This document shows, piece after piece, positions 16,477 to 24,665 of a stretch of 46,975 nucleotides of DNA (the stretch's first letter is position 1; each line of letters starts with the position of its first letter). The stretch comes from CAZPGL01 sp964586175. GTDB lineage: Bacteria; Actinomycetota; Acidimicrobiia; Acidimicrobiales; MedAcidi-G1. Location of the stretch: contig CAZPGL010000016.1 in NCBI GenBank assembly GCA_964586175.1, positions 1 to 46,975 of the forward strand, read 5' to 3'. The notes below the pieces were generated by a model. The model searched no databases. It saw only the letters and a program-made list of their open reading frames with translations, and had not been told where the DNA came from. The position numbers and the translations under genes are program-made.

Positions 16477-17640
16477 GTGGACGGGCCGTCACGGGGGTTC
16501 AGCGTCGACGAATACCGCTCCCGCACGGTGGCCGCCCAGGCTCTGATGGCCGACGCGGAGCTGGATGCCCTCCTGGTGTGCACCGAACCCGAGGTCCGGT
16601 ACTTCTCCGGCTTCCACACGCCGTTCTGGCAGAGCCCGACCCGCCCATGGTTCCTCGTGATTCCGGCGGCCGGCGATCCGGTGGCGGTGGTCCCCGGGAT
16701 CGGCGCCGAGTCTTGGTCGCGGACGTGGGTGGACGACGTGCGGACGTGGCCGGCCCCCCGGCCTGAGGACGACGGGGTGAGCCTGCTGGCCGACACCCTT
16801 CGGGAGATCAGCGGCACCAGCGGACGGATCGGGCTCCCCATGGGCCACGAGACCCACGTGCGGATGCCGCTCGCCGACCTCCGGACCCTCGAGGACCACC
16901 TGTCACCGAGCCGGCTGATCGACGCCACCGACGTCGTCCGGCGGCTGCGGATGGTGAAGTCGGAAGCCGAGATCGCCAAGACGGCCCACGTCTGCACCCT
17001 CGTGTCCGACGCCTTCGAGGGCCTCGGCGGGCTGTTGCGCCCCGGAATGGCCGAACGCGAGGCGTTCACGGCGTTCCGCCTGGACCTGTTGGCGCGCGGC
17101 GTGGACGACGTGCCCTACCTCGTCGGCGCCACCGGCCCGGGGTTCGCCGACATCATCCGGAATCCCGGCGACCGGACCATCGACGACGGCGACCTGCTGA
17201 TGTTCGACACCGGCTCGGTGTACGACGGCTACTTCAGCGACTTCGACCGGGTGGTGGCGTTCGGCCGGGCCGACGACGAGGCCCGGCGGGCCTACGCCAC
17301 AGTGTGGGAGGCCACGGAGGCCGGCCTGGCGGTCCTCCGCCCCGGCATCACCACCAGCGACCTGTGGCGGGTCATGTCCGCCGTGCTCGGAACCGACCGG
17401 TCGGGCGGTGACGGCGTCGGCCGGCTCGGTCACGGCCTGGGGATGCAACTCACCGAATGGCCGTCCCACACTGCCGACGACGACACGGTGGTCGAGGAGG
17501 GCATGGTGCTGACCCTGGAGCCGGGCCTGATGTGGGCTCCGGGCAGGTTGATGCTCCACGAGGAGAACGTGGTGGTGCGATCAGGCGGGCCCGAGATGCT
17601 TTCACGGCGTGCCCCGAGCGAACTGCCGATCATCGCCTAA
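16477..17640 (+). CDS. M24 family metallopeptidase-fold hydrolase (Xaa-Pro peptidase/creatinase/ectoine hydrolase group)
   Basis: A 387-aa protein with an N-terminal creatinase domain (residues about 10-155) and a C-terminal pita-bread domain. All five dimetal ligands of peptidases in the fold are present: Asp244, Asp255, His319, Glu348 and Glu362. I choose the GTG at 16477 because AGGGAGG lies 5 nt upstream; in-frame GTG 16444 and ATG 16459 overlap the preceding remnant. The fold covers proline dipeptidases, creatinase, ectoine hydrolase and DddP. In this osmolyte context a non-peptidase role is attractive but unproven. Confidence 0.8.
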   Translation: MDGPSRGFSVDEYRSRTVAAQALMADAELDALLVCTEPEVRYFSGFHTPFWQSPTRPWFLVIPAAGDPVAVVPGIGAESWSRTWVDDVRTWPAPRPEDDGVSLLADTLREISGTSGRIGLPMGHETHVRMPLADLRTLEDHLSPSRLIDATDVVRRLRMVKSEAEIAKTAHVCTLVSDAFEGLGGLLRPGMAEREAFTAFRLDLLARGVDDVPYLVGATGPGFADIIRNPGDRTIDDGDLLMFDTGSVYDGYFSDFDRVVAFGRADDEARRAYATVWEATEAGLAVLRPGITTSDLWRVMSAVLGTDRSGGDGVGRLGHGLGMQLTEWPSHTADDDTVVEEGMVLTLEPGLMWAPGRLMLHEENVVVRSGGPEMLSRRAPSELPIIA

Positions 17641-17644
17641 AAGG

Positions 17645-17658
17645 GGCCGGTTTCGGCC
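17645..17658 (+). terminator. Weak hairpin after the M24 gene
   Basis: GGCCG-GTTT-CGGCC hairpin five bases after the M24 stop and before the aldehyde dehydrogenase promoter. There is no T-run, so termination is uncertain. Confidence 0.25.
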
Positions 17659-17679
17659 ACTGACGGGTGCCCGCGGGGC

Positions 17680-17685
17680 TACTCT
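17680..17685 (+). promoter_or_regulatory. -10 box (TACTCT) 6 nt before the aldehyde dehydrogenase ATG
   Basis: TANNNT hexamer with exactly 6 nt to the ATG at 17692. It suggests a new leaderless transcript beginning the second catabolic run. Confidence 0.45.
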
Positions 17686-17691
17686 GACCCG

Positions 17692-19146
17692 ATGACCACC
17701 ACCATCACCGGCGCGCATCTCATCGGCGGTGATTGGATCACCGAAGGGGCCGCCGGCACCGGCCTGAGCGACAACCCGGCCCGGCCGGACGAGCCGGTGG
17801 GCGAGTACCCCATCGGCGACGCCGGCACTGCGGCCGACGCCGTCGACGCCGCTGTCGACGCGCTACCGGCCTGGCGGGCCATGGGGTTCGGTGCCCGGGC
17901 CCGCATCCTCGAAGTGGCGGCGGCCCTGTTCGAGGCCCGGGCGGACGAACTGGCCCTGATCTGCACCATGGAGGAAGGCAAGACCCTCGCCGAATCCCGG
18001 GGCGAGGCCCTCCTGTCGGGCGAGACCTTCCGCTACCACGCCGGCATGGCCAAGACGGCGACCGAGCGGATCTTCCCCAACAACGTCCCCGGAGAGACCA
18101 TCCGGACCGTGCGTGCCCCGCTCGGGGTCGTCGGGATCGTGACCCCGTGGAACTTTCCGTTGCAGATCCCGGCTTGGAAGCTGGCACCGGCCCTGGCCGC
18201 CGGCAACACCGTGGCGTGGAAGCCGGCCAGCAACACACCGCTCACCGCGGTGGCCATCGCGGGGGTGCTCACCGATGCCGGCCTGCCTCCCGGCGTTCTG
18301 AACCTGGTGTTGGGCCCGGGATCGATGGGCGGGGCCTTGGTCGCCGACGAGCGGGTCGACGGGGTCTCGTTCACTGGGTCGGTGCCGGTCGGGGTGCAGA
18401 TCCGCGACGTCGTCACGGCCCGCAACGGGCGGGTGCAGCTCGAAATGGGTGGACACAACCCGTGCATCGTGTTCGAGGACGCCGACCTCGGGATGGCCAC
18501 CGCAGCGGCAGTCGCCGGCGCCATGGGGGCCACGGGCCAGAAGTGCACCGCGACCAGGCGCATCATCGCCGTCGGCGGTGTATACGACGAGTTGGTCGAG
18601 CGTCTGGCGGTCGCCGTCGACGGCCTGGTCGTCGGCGACGGGCAGGACGAGGGCGTGGGGATCGGTCCGCTGGTGTCGGCCGGTGCCCGCCGGGAGGTCG
18701 ACGAGGCCGTGGATCAGGCCCGCAGTGAGGGGGCCGAGGTGGTGGCGGTCAACGGCACCGCGCCCGACGGGCCCTGCTTCTATCCGCCCACCCTGTTCAC
18801 CGGTGGCGCCGATCTCACCATATGCCGCGAGGAGGTCTTCGGTCCGGTCAGCACGGTCCTCCGGGTCGACTCGGAGGACGAGGCGTTCGCCCTGGCCAAC
18901 GACACTGAGTTCGGCCTGTCGGCTTCGGTGTTCACCAATGACCTGTGGCGGATCGACCGGGCGGTCCACGAGATCCAGGCCGGCCTCATCAAGGTGAATG
19001 GCCCGACGACCGGAAGCGAACTCCACGCACCCTTCGGCGGCGAGAAGATGTCGTCGGGCCACGCGGCCCGAGAGCAGGGCGACACCGCGGTCGACTTCTT
19101 CACCCGGACCCGCACCGCCTACATCCGACCCGGCACCCCCCGGTGA
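17692..19146 (+). CDS. NAD(P)-dependent aldehyde dehydrogenase, 2-oxoglutarate semialdehyde dehydrogenase-like
   Basis: A 484-aa aldehyde dehydrogenase with all catalytic residues: Asn154 (PWNFP), Glu251 (LEMGG), nucleophile Cys285 in TGQKCTATRR and the EVFGP cofactor loop. The GQKCTATRR context resembles 2-oxoglutarate semialdehyde dehydrogenases of the sugar-acid and hydroxyproline pathways, although succinate semialdehyde or betaine aldehyde cannot be excluded. It is the first gene of a run that continues by a 4-nt overlap into an unrecognised 572-aa protein, so its substrate may come from the M19/LDH2 neighbours. Leaderless start inferred from the upstream -10 box. Confidence 0.9.
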   Translation: MTTTITGAHLIGGDWITEGAAGTGLSDNPARPDEPVGEYPIGDAGTAADAVDAAVDALPAWRAMGFGARARILEVAAALFEARADELALICTMEEGKTLAESRGEALLSGETFRYHAGMAKTATERIFPNNVPGETIRTVRAPLGVVGIVTPWNFPLQIPAWKLAPALAAGNTVAWKPASNTPLTAVAIAGVLTDAGLPPGVLNLVLGPGSMGGALVADERVDGVSFTGSVPVGVQIRDVVTARNGRVQLEMGGHNPCIVFEDADLGMATAAAVAGAMGATGQKCTATRRIIAVGGVYDELVERLAVAVDGLVVGDGQDEGVGIGPLVSAGARREVDEAVDQARSEGAEVVAVNGTAPDGPCFYPPTLFTGGADLTICREEVFGPVSTVLRVDSEDEAFALANDTEFGLSASVFTNDLWRIDRAVHEIQAGLIKVNGPTTGSELHAPFGGEKMSSGHAAREQGDTAVDFFTRTRTAYIRPGTPR

Positions 19147-20861
19147 CCGTCGAGGCCCCGGCCCCGGGCGCCCTCAGTCGGGCCCTCGCCAAACGACGGA
19201 CCGAACTCCGCGAGCCGGCGGCCGTGATGGCCCCCGAACGCCTCGGAGCGGCCCGGTTCACCCGGTTCAGCTTCAGCCGCAGCGTGCTACGGCGGGCCGT
19301 GGGCGCCGGTTGGAGCGCCCGACGGGTGGGATGGGACGTGGACGCCGATGGGCGAGGCCACGCGATCTACCGGGTCGAGGCCGAGGGCCACGTGTTCCAC
19401 TTCGTGGCCTTCACCACGACGCTCGACGAATCGCTCCACACCGACCGGGTCGTCGCCGCGGCCTGGGAGATCACGGCAGCACTCGTCGAAGGCGAGGTCG
19501 ACGACGCCTACCTTGCCGAGTTGGAGGCGGCGGTGCCGCTCCAGGAGGAGGCCCGCCTCGATGCACGGGTGCTGGTGCTGACCCGCGGCAACCGCAGCGT
19601 TCGCTTCTACGACTACCTGGTCGAGCGGCTGGCCGTCGGACTCCAGCCCGAAGCCGACCGGGTCGCCGACGCCGGCTACATCATGCGCAGCACGGCGTTC
19701 TACGGGAACGGCAAGTTCGGGATGCGCTCCTACCTGGGGTATCCAGCGGACCACCCGTTGGCCGCTCCCTACCGGGCCCAGTTCCTGGCCGCCTGGCTGT
19801 TCCGCGAGCTCAGCTGTGATTCGGTCGAGCACTGCGCCCTGCTGCGCGGCGGCGACACAGCGGTACCGCTGGACGGCGACTGGAACCGGTACTTCGGGCT
19901 TGGCAACGCCACCGGGCTGGGCCTCGTGCCCTACGCCCTCAAACATCCGAGGATCCTCAACGCTTGGGCCGGGGTGCGCGAGTTGGCCTTGGCCAACGTA
20001 CGGGCCCTGCCGGGCACACCCGAACGTCTGACACTCCTGCAGGGGTGGATCACCAAGGCCCAGGAGCATTTTGCGGCGGCCGACGGCGACGACAAGTGGC
20101 CGTGGCTGGGTTCCCGCTCGCTGGCCCGCGAAGCAGGCCGGATCGCATCCCGCCTCGACGAGGTCGCCGGCAGGGAGCGGCCGTTCGACGCCCTGTACCG
20201 ATGGTCGGAGACCCAGGACGTTGAGGTCAACGAGTTCGTGGTGTCCCTGCTCCTCGAACTGGACGACCAGCTCGACGATCCGGCCGTCGACGAGCTGCTC
20301 CGGGTGGACGAAACGGTGGTCGTCGACCCGTCGACCGGCGTCGGGGAGATGTTGGCCCACATCGACGACCGGTACCCCTGGATCGACGACCTGGATCCCG
20401 ACGACGCGTCGGCCGACCACTACTGGTGGGTGATCTCGGACAACACCGAGGAACCGCGACGGGCCGAACGCAGGGTCGTGGAACCGGCCCACCGCGAGGT
20501 GGGCATCGACGCCGCCCTGCGGATCCACCGGCTACGGTGCGACCTCCGTGCCGAGCCACCCCACCGGTTGATCGGAGAGTTCCTCGCCGAGCATCCCGAG
20601 CACGGCGGCGCCGTCAAGCGGGCCGTCGGCAACCAGGAGCCGTACGGCGAGCCCCACGACAACACCTGTGCCGCCGACTATCTGCCGTTGCAACTCCAGC
20701 GTTTCCAACTGGCGATGTACGGCATGGACAACTACTCGCCCAAGTCCACCGACTGGCTCCGGGTCACCTTGTTCCAGGGTGCCCCCCGGATCGGTGAACT
20801 GGGTCCCGACATGACCGACGACTGGGTGTGGCCCCGTCGACCGACTGGAGCAGCGGCATGA
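19143..20861 (+). CDS. Unrecognised conserved-looking 572-aa protein
   Basis: I do not recognise this family. It starts at a GTG that overlaps the aldehyde dehydrogenase stop (GTGA) and ends overlapping the M19 gene (ATGA), so it is translationally locked between them. No signal peptide or membrane helix is visible; the protein is soluble and rather acidic. Regions that look conserved include ARFTRFSFSRSVLRRAV (about residues 38-54), FYGNGKFGMRSYLGYP (about 184-199), WLFRELSCDSVEHCALLRGGD, WPWLGSRSLAREAGRIASRL and QEPYGEPHDNTCAADYLPLQ near the C-terminus. Third-position GC and codon use match its neighbours, so it is a real gene. A role in the same pathway is inferred only from coupling. Confidence 0.8.
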   Translation: MTVEAPAPGALSRALAKRRTELREPAAVMAPERLGAARFTRFSFSRSVLRRAVGAGWSARRVGWDVDADGRGHAIYRVEAEGHVFHFVAFTTTLDESLHTDRVVAAAWEITAALVEGEVDDAYLAELEAAVPLQEEARLDARVLVLTRGNRSVRFYDYLVERLAVGLQPEADRVADAGYIMRSTAFYGNGKFGMRSYLGYPADHPLAAPYRAQFLAAWLFRELSCDSVEHCALLRGGDTAVPLDGDWNRYFGLGNATGLGLVPYALKHPRILNAWAGVRELALANVRALPGTPERLTLLQGWITKAQEHFAAADGDDKWPWLGSRSLAREAGRIASRLDEVAGRERPFDALYRWSETQDVEVNEFVVSLLLELDDQLDDPAVDELLRVDETVVVDPSTGVGEMLAHIDDRYPWIDDLDPDDASADHYWWVISDNTEEPRRAERRVVEPAHREVGIDAALRIHRLRCDLRAEPPHRLIGEFLAEHPEHGGAVKRAVGNQEPYGEPHDNTCAADYLPLQLQRFQLAMYGMDNYSPKSTDWLRVTLFQGAPRIGELGPDMTDDWVWPRRPTGAAA

Positions 20862-21808
20862 TCATCGACGGCCTGGAAATCAACGACTGGAGCCGCCCCG
20901 TCATCGAGCAGGTGCGGTCCGGGGGTGTCGACATCGTGCACGCCACCTGTGGTGTGTGGGAGGACATGGCCGGGACCATGACCCGTATCGGCGGTTGGCG
21001 GCACTTCGCCCGGTGCAACGACGACATCGTCCGCATCGTGCGCACCGTCGACGAGATGCATCGGGCGGTCGACGACGACGTCCTCGGCATCGTGCTGGGC
21101 TTCCAGAACAGCTCGATGCTGGGCGACGACCCGGAGATGGCCGGCATCTTCGCCGACGTCGGCGTCCGGGTCATTCAGCTCACCTACAACATCGCCAACC
21201 ACCTCGGCTCCAGTTGCTGGGAGCCCAACGACGGAGGTCTGACCAGGGCGGGACACCGTATGGTCGCCGCCCTCAACGAGGCCGGGGTGCTGGTCGACAT
21301 CTCCCACGTCGGCAATGTCACCGGGCGGGACGCCATCGACGCATCGGCGGTGCCGATCGCCGTCACCCACGGCAACCCGCACTCGTTCTGCCCGTCGGGG
21401 CGCAACAAGCCCGACGACCTCATCGACGCCCTCGCGGCCCGGGGCGGGGTCATCGGATGCACCCTGTATCCGTTGTTCATGGGTGGAGCCGACGTCCCGC
21501 GGGAGGTTTATTGCCGGATGCTGGCCGACCTGGCCGACCGGATCGGCGTCGAACACGTGGCCATCGGCAGCGACGCTGTGGTGGGTTGGGCACCCGACGC
21601 CCTCGGGTGGATGCGCAACGGCCGTTGGGACCGTCCAGCGGATCCCGACGAGATCCCCCCGTTCCCGCCGTGGCCCGACTGGTTCCAGGGCCCGCAGGAC
21701 TTCGGATCCCTGGCCGAGGGTCTCGACGAGGTCGGGTTCGCCCCCGACGAGCGGGACGCCGTCCTCGGTGGCAACTGGCTCCGGCTGTTCGGCGAGGTGT
21801 TCGGGTGA
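20858..21808 (+). CDS. M19 (renal dipeptidase) family protein with altered metal site
   Basis: A 316-aa amidohydrolase-fold protein of the membrane dipeptidase family. His150 (DISH), His171 (VTHGNPHS) and Asp239 (IGSD) match M19 metal and catalytic residues. The N-terminal HxD motif is replaced by DGLEIND, and the bridging Glu by Gln83 (GFQNSS), so only one of the two zinc sites seems intact. As I recall, a homologue with a similar non-HxD start lies beside dgcAB in Pseudomonas aeruginosa (PA5396), which would link it to dimethylglycine metabolism. The ATG overlaps the upstream stop; GGAG lies 8 nt before it. It may hydrolyse something other than a dipeptide. Confidence 0.82.
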   Translation: MIIDGLEINDWSRPVIEQVRSGGVDIVHATCGVWEDMAGTMTRIGGWRHFARCNDDIVRIVRTVDEMHRAVDDDVLGIVLGFQNSSMLGDDPEMAGIFADVGVRVIQLTYNIANHLGSSCWEPNDGGLTRAGHRMVAALNEAGVLVDISHVGNVTGRDAIDASAVPIAVTHGNPHSFCPSGRNKPDDLIDALAARGGVIGCTLYPLFMGGADVPREVYCRMLADLADRIGVEHVAIGSDAVVGWAPDALGWMRNGRWDRPADPDEIPPFPPWPDWFQGPQDFGSLAEGLDEVGFAPDERDAVLGGNWLRLFGEVFG

Positions 21809-22362
21809 CCGACGACGCGGTGTGGGTGGCTCCACGCGAGATCGTCGACATCGTCCACCGGGCCAGCCGGGTCCACGGCTGTAGTGCCAGCCTCGCCGAC
21901 CGCATCGCCGCCGACGTCGCCCACTGCGAGATACACCATGGCGGGGGCCTGCAGGCCTGGAGCGACCTGGTCGACCAGTCGTCGGCCCGCCTCGTCGACG
22001 CTGGCCGGGCCGCCTACCGCCTGGACCTCGCCGAGTTAGCCGTCCAACGCGGCGAGGTCGCCGTCGAGACCTGGGATCCACCGATCCCATTCGCCCTCCT
22101 GGCCCGCGGTCTGGCCGAACTCGCGGCCCGGGGGGTGCGCTGGCCGGCCTGGCCCGACGAGGTCACCGGCACCGACGAGGTGACCGGTGTCGAGTTGTCG
22201 TCGGGGGAGTGGCCCGACCAGGAGGTGCAGCGCCACCGGCACCGGAACCGCCAGGTGCTGGCTGAGGGTCTGGCCGTGGATGGATGCCTCTGGCGCATCC
22301 TCGAGACCACCGCACGGCACTTCCTGATGTCCGAAGCGGTCCTCGACGGCGCCCTCGACTGA
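21805..22362 (+). CDS. Unrecognised 185-aa protein, possibly DUF3726-like
   Basis: A soluble 185-aa protein starting at a GTG overlapping the M19 stop by 4 nt. The N-terminus (VAPREIVDIVHRASRVHGCSASLADRIAADVAHCEIHHGGGLQAW) has the pattern of a helical domain, quoted here only as the region of residues 8-52; the C-terminus (about 140-185) is also helical. Its position between an M19 gene and an LDH2-type dehydrogenase recalls the DUF3726 proteins I remember beside Ldh-family oxidoreductases, but I am not certain of that assignment. No catalytic motif is evident. Codon use fits the neighbours. Confidence 0.7.
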   Translation: MTDDAVWVAPREIVDIVHRASRVHGCSASLADRIAADVAHCEIHHGGGLQAWSDLVDQSSARLVDAGRAAYRLDLAELAVQRGEVAVETWDPPIPFALLARGLAELAARGVRWPAWPDEVTGTDEVTGVELSSGEWPDQEVQRHRHRNRQVLAEGLAVDGCLWRILETTARHFLMSEAVLDGALD

Positions 22363-22387
22363 CCTGGCTGGAATCCCAACCGTCTCC

Positions 22388-22393
22388 TAGTCT
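22388..22393 (+). promoter_or_regulatory. -10 box (TAGTCT) 6 nt before the LDH2-type gene
   Basis: TANNNT hexamer with a 6-nt gap to the ATG at 22400, in the 37-nt interval after the 185-aa gene. It suggests an internal leaderless promoter. Confidence 0.45.
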
Positions 22394-22399
22394 CCGACG

Positions 22400-23395
22400 A
22401 TGCCTTCCATCACCCTCGACGAGATCGAACAAACCACCCGTGCGGCCCTGGCACGCCATGGTGCAGGGCCGGAAGCCTCGATGACGGTGGCCCATGCCGT
22501 CCGGGTGGCCGAAGGCAATGGCAACCGCATCTGCGGCCTCTACTACCTGGAGAGTTACTGCCGGCAGCTGGCGACCGGCAGGGTGGACGGCGTCGTCGAG
22601 CCCGAGGTCACCGTCGACCACCCGGGGGCCGTCCGGGTCGACGGCCGGCTGGGATTCGCCCAACCGGCGTTCGCCGCCGGATTCCCCACCGCGGTGGCGG
22701 CGGCCCGGACCAATGGCATCTGCGGCTATTCGATCGAGCACACCCACACCTGCACTTCGTTGGGTTACTTCACCGAGCAGTTCGCCCGGGAGGGGCTGCT
22801 GGCCATCGGCGTCACCAACGCCACGGCCCGGGTGTCGCCGCCCGGCGGCTCGAAGCCGACCCTGGGCACCAACCCGTTCGCCATGGCCGTCCCCGACGGC
22901 GACGGCGGGGTGGCGTTCCAGTTCGACTTCAGCACCAGCGCGGTGGCCCTCGGCAAGATCACCATGGCTGCGGCGGCCGGCGAGCCGATTCCCCTCGGCT
23001 GGGCGGTCGACGCCGACGGTGCGCCCACCACCGACCCGGACGCGGCCCTGGCGGGCACGCTCGTCTCGGCCGGCGGCTACAAGGGGTACGGCTTCGGTCT
23101 CCTCGTCGAGGTCCTGGCCGCGGCCATGACCGGAGGCCGCCTCAGCCCCGACGTGCCGCCGCTCAAGGCCCCCGAGGGTCCACCTCACGATCTCGGCCAG
23201 TTCTACGTCGTGATCGACCCCGCGGCGTACAGCGCCGACGGCTTCTACGAGCGCCTGGAGTCCCTGGCCGCCTTCGTCGACGCCCAACCCGGGGCCCGAC
23301 TTCCGGGAGCCGGGCGGACCACCCCGGGTGCCGTGGAGGTGGAGGACACCGTCTGGGCAGCCACCCTGTCCCTGGCCGGTGGGGACCCAGCCTGA
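22400..23395 (+). CDS. LDH2/MDH2 family NAD(P)-dependent oxidoreductase
   Basis: A 331-aa member of the malate/L-lactate dehydrogenase (LDH2) family, a fold distinct from classical LDH that includes ureidoglycolate dehydrogenase, 2,3-diketogulonate reductase and piperideine-2-carboxylate reductase. It shows the YSIEHTHTCTSLGYF catalytic-His region (about 115-129), TNPFAMAVP (about 157-165) and SAGGYKGYGFGLLVEVL near 231-247. The family reduces 2-oxo acids or cyclic imino acids, or runs in reverse; imino-acid chemistry would fit amine catabolism (inference). No Shine-Dalgarno sequence, but a -10 box lies 6 nt before the start. Confidence 0.85.
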   Translation: MPSITLDEIEQTTRAALARHGAGPEASMTVAHAVRVAEGNGNRICGLYYLESYCRQLATGRVDGVVEPEVTVDHPGAVRVDGRLGFAQPAFAAGFPTAVAAARTNGICGYSIEHTHTCTSLGYFTEQFAREGLLAIGVTNATARVSPPGGSKPTLGTNPFAMAVPDGDGGVAFQFDFSTSAVALGKITMAAAAGEPIPLGWAVDADGAPTTDPDAALAGTLVSAGGYKGYGFGLLVEVLAAAMTGGRLSPDVPPLKAPEGPPHDLGQFYVVIDPAAYSADGFYERLESLAAFVDAQPGARLPGAGRTTPGAVEVEDTVWAATLSLAGGDPA

Positions 23396-23431
23396 TCGGG
23401 CTGCAAGGATCTTCGACGGGAGGTGCGAGGC

Positions 23432-24607
23432 ATGCAGCAGCAGCGGCAGGTGGAATTGATCCGGCTGCTGATCAAGCGCCTGGACACCGACACCAACGTC
23501 GATGCCGGCGGGATCCGCCGCAACCCGACCTGGGTGTACACCGACCCCGGCCTGGTCGCCGATGAGCGGCGTGCGTTCTTCGACGGACACCCGCAGCTGG
23601 TGGGCCTGTCGGGTGACCTGCCCGGGCCAGGAGCGTTCCTGACCGTCGACGACCTGGCGACCCCCATTCTGGCCGTACGCGGCACCGACGGGGTGTTCCG
23701 GGCATTCGTCAACGCCTGCCGACATCGCGGGGTGGTCCTGGAGGAGGCCGATCGGGGTTCGACCCGCCGTTTCACCTGCCGCTTCCACGCCTGGACCTAC
23801 GACCTCGATGGCACCCTGGTCGGCCTGCCCAAGGCTGAGCACTTCGGCGTCATCGACCGGGCCTGCCACGGGCTCATCTCGCTGCCCGCCGTCGAGGAGG
23901 CCGGCCTGCTCTGGGTCCACCCCGATCCGGACGGGTCCATCGACCTCGACTCGCAACTGGGTCCGGACCTGCGGGCCGAGATGGCGGCATGGGACCTCGG
24001 TGAGCTGGACCCCTTCCGTCGGGACGAATACCGGGTGGCTTGCAACTGGAAGTTGGCCATGGACACCTTCGGCGAGACCTACCACTTCGCCTCGCTCCAC
24101 AAGGACACCCTGTTCAACGGCTTCCACGGCAACGTCCAGTGCTACGACACGTTCGGCGACAACCATCGAATGATCCTGTGCCGACGGTCCATCGACGACA
24201 TGCGCCACCTCCCCGAGGACGAATGGGACATCACGGTCGCCGGGCTGCCCGTCTACTGGCTGTTCCCCAATGTCCAACTCATGCCGTTCGAGCACGGACT
24301 CCACCTGGTCCGGGCCTACCCCGATCCCAGCCAGCCGGGCCACCACGTCAGCCGGATCGACCACTACCTGCGTCCCGGGGCGACCGACGACGCTGAGATG
24401 GCAGCCGTCTTCGAAATCATCGGGAAGGGGTTCAGCGAGATCATCCGGGACGAGGATTACGTCGCCAGTGCCAGCCAGCAGCGCACCGCGGACAGCGGCG
24501 CCCTGGCCGAGGTGGTGTTCGGACGAAACGAGCCGGCGCTGCACCACTACCACGGGACCTATCGGTCCCGGCTGGGGATGCCCCCGCTGGAACTTCACGA
24601 GGCTTGA
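23432..24607 (+). CDS. Rieske non-heme iron oxygenase alpha subunit (second)
   Basis: A 391-aa protein with Rieske ligands Cys96, His98, Cys116 and His119, and the catalytic segment NWKLAMDTFGETYHFASLH giving Asp211, His218 and His223. Here the bridging residue is Asp, unlike Glu in the paralogue at 1502-2671, and the intervening DTFGETYH is unusual, so the substrate class probably differs. No small subunit, ferredoxin or reductase gene is adjacent. The ATG at 23432 has GGGAGG 8 nt upstream; the GTG at 23423 is too close to that site. It is followed by an alcohol dehydrogenase that could oxidise released formaldehyde. Confidence 0.83.
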   Translation: MQQQRQVELIRLLIKRLDTDTNVDAGGIRRNPTWVYTDPGLVADERRAFFDGHPQLVGLSGDLPGPGAFLTVDDLATPILAVRGTDGVFRAFVNACRHRGVVLEEADRGSTRRFTCRFHAWTYDLDGTLVGLPKAEHFGVIDRACHGLISLPAVEEAGLLWVHPDPDGSIDLDSQLGPDLRAEMAAWDLGELDPFRRDEYRVACNWKLAMDTFGETYHFASLHKDTLFNGFHGNVQCYDTFGDNHRMILCRRSIDDMRHLPEDEWDITVAGLPVYWLFPNVQLMPFEHGLHLVRAYPDPSQPGHHVSRIDHYLRPGATDDAEMAAVFEIIGKGFSEIIRDEDYVASASQQRTADSGALAEVVFGRNEPALHHYHGTYRSRLGMPPLELHEA

Positions 24608-24632
24608 TGGCAGCACCGAGCCGATCCCGCCC

Positions 24633-24638
24633 TACGCT
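24633..24638 (+). promoter_or_regulatory. -10 box (TACGCT) for the zinc alcohol dehydrogenase
   Basis: TANNNT hexamer 27 nt before the ATG at 24666. The transcript would have a leader of about 20 nt containing the CAGGAG ribosome binding site 5 nt before the start. Confidence 0.4.
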
Positions 24639-24665
24639 CGGCCGTCAATCGACGCAGGAGCACGC

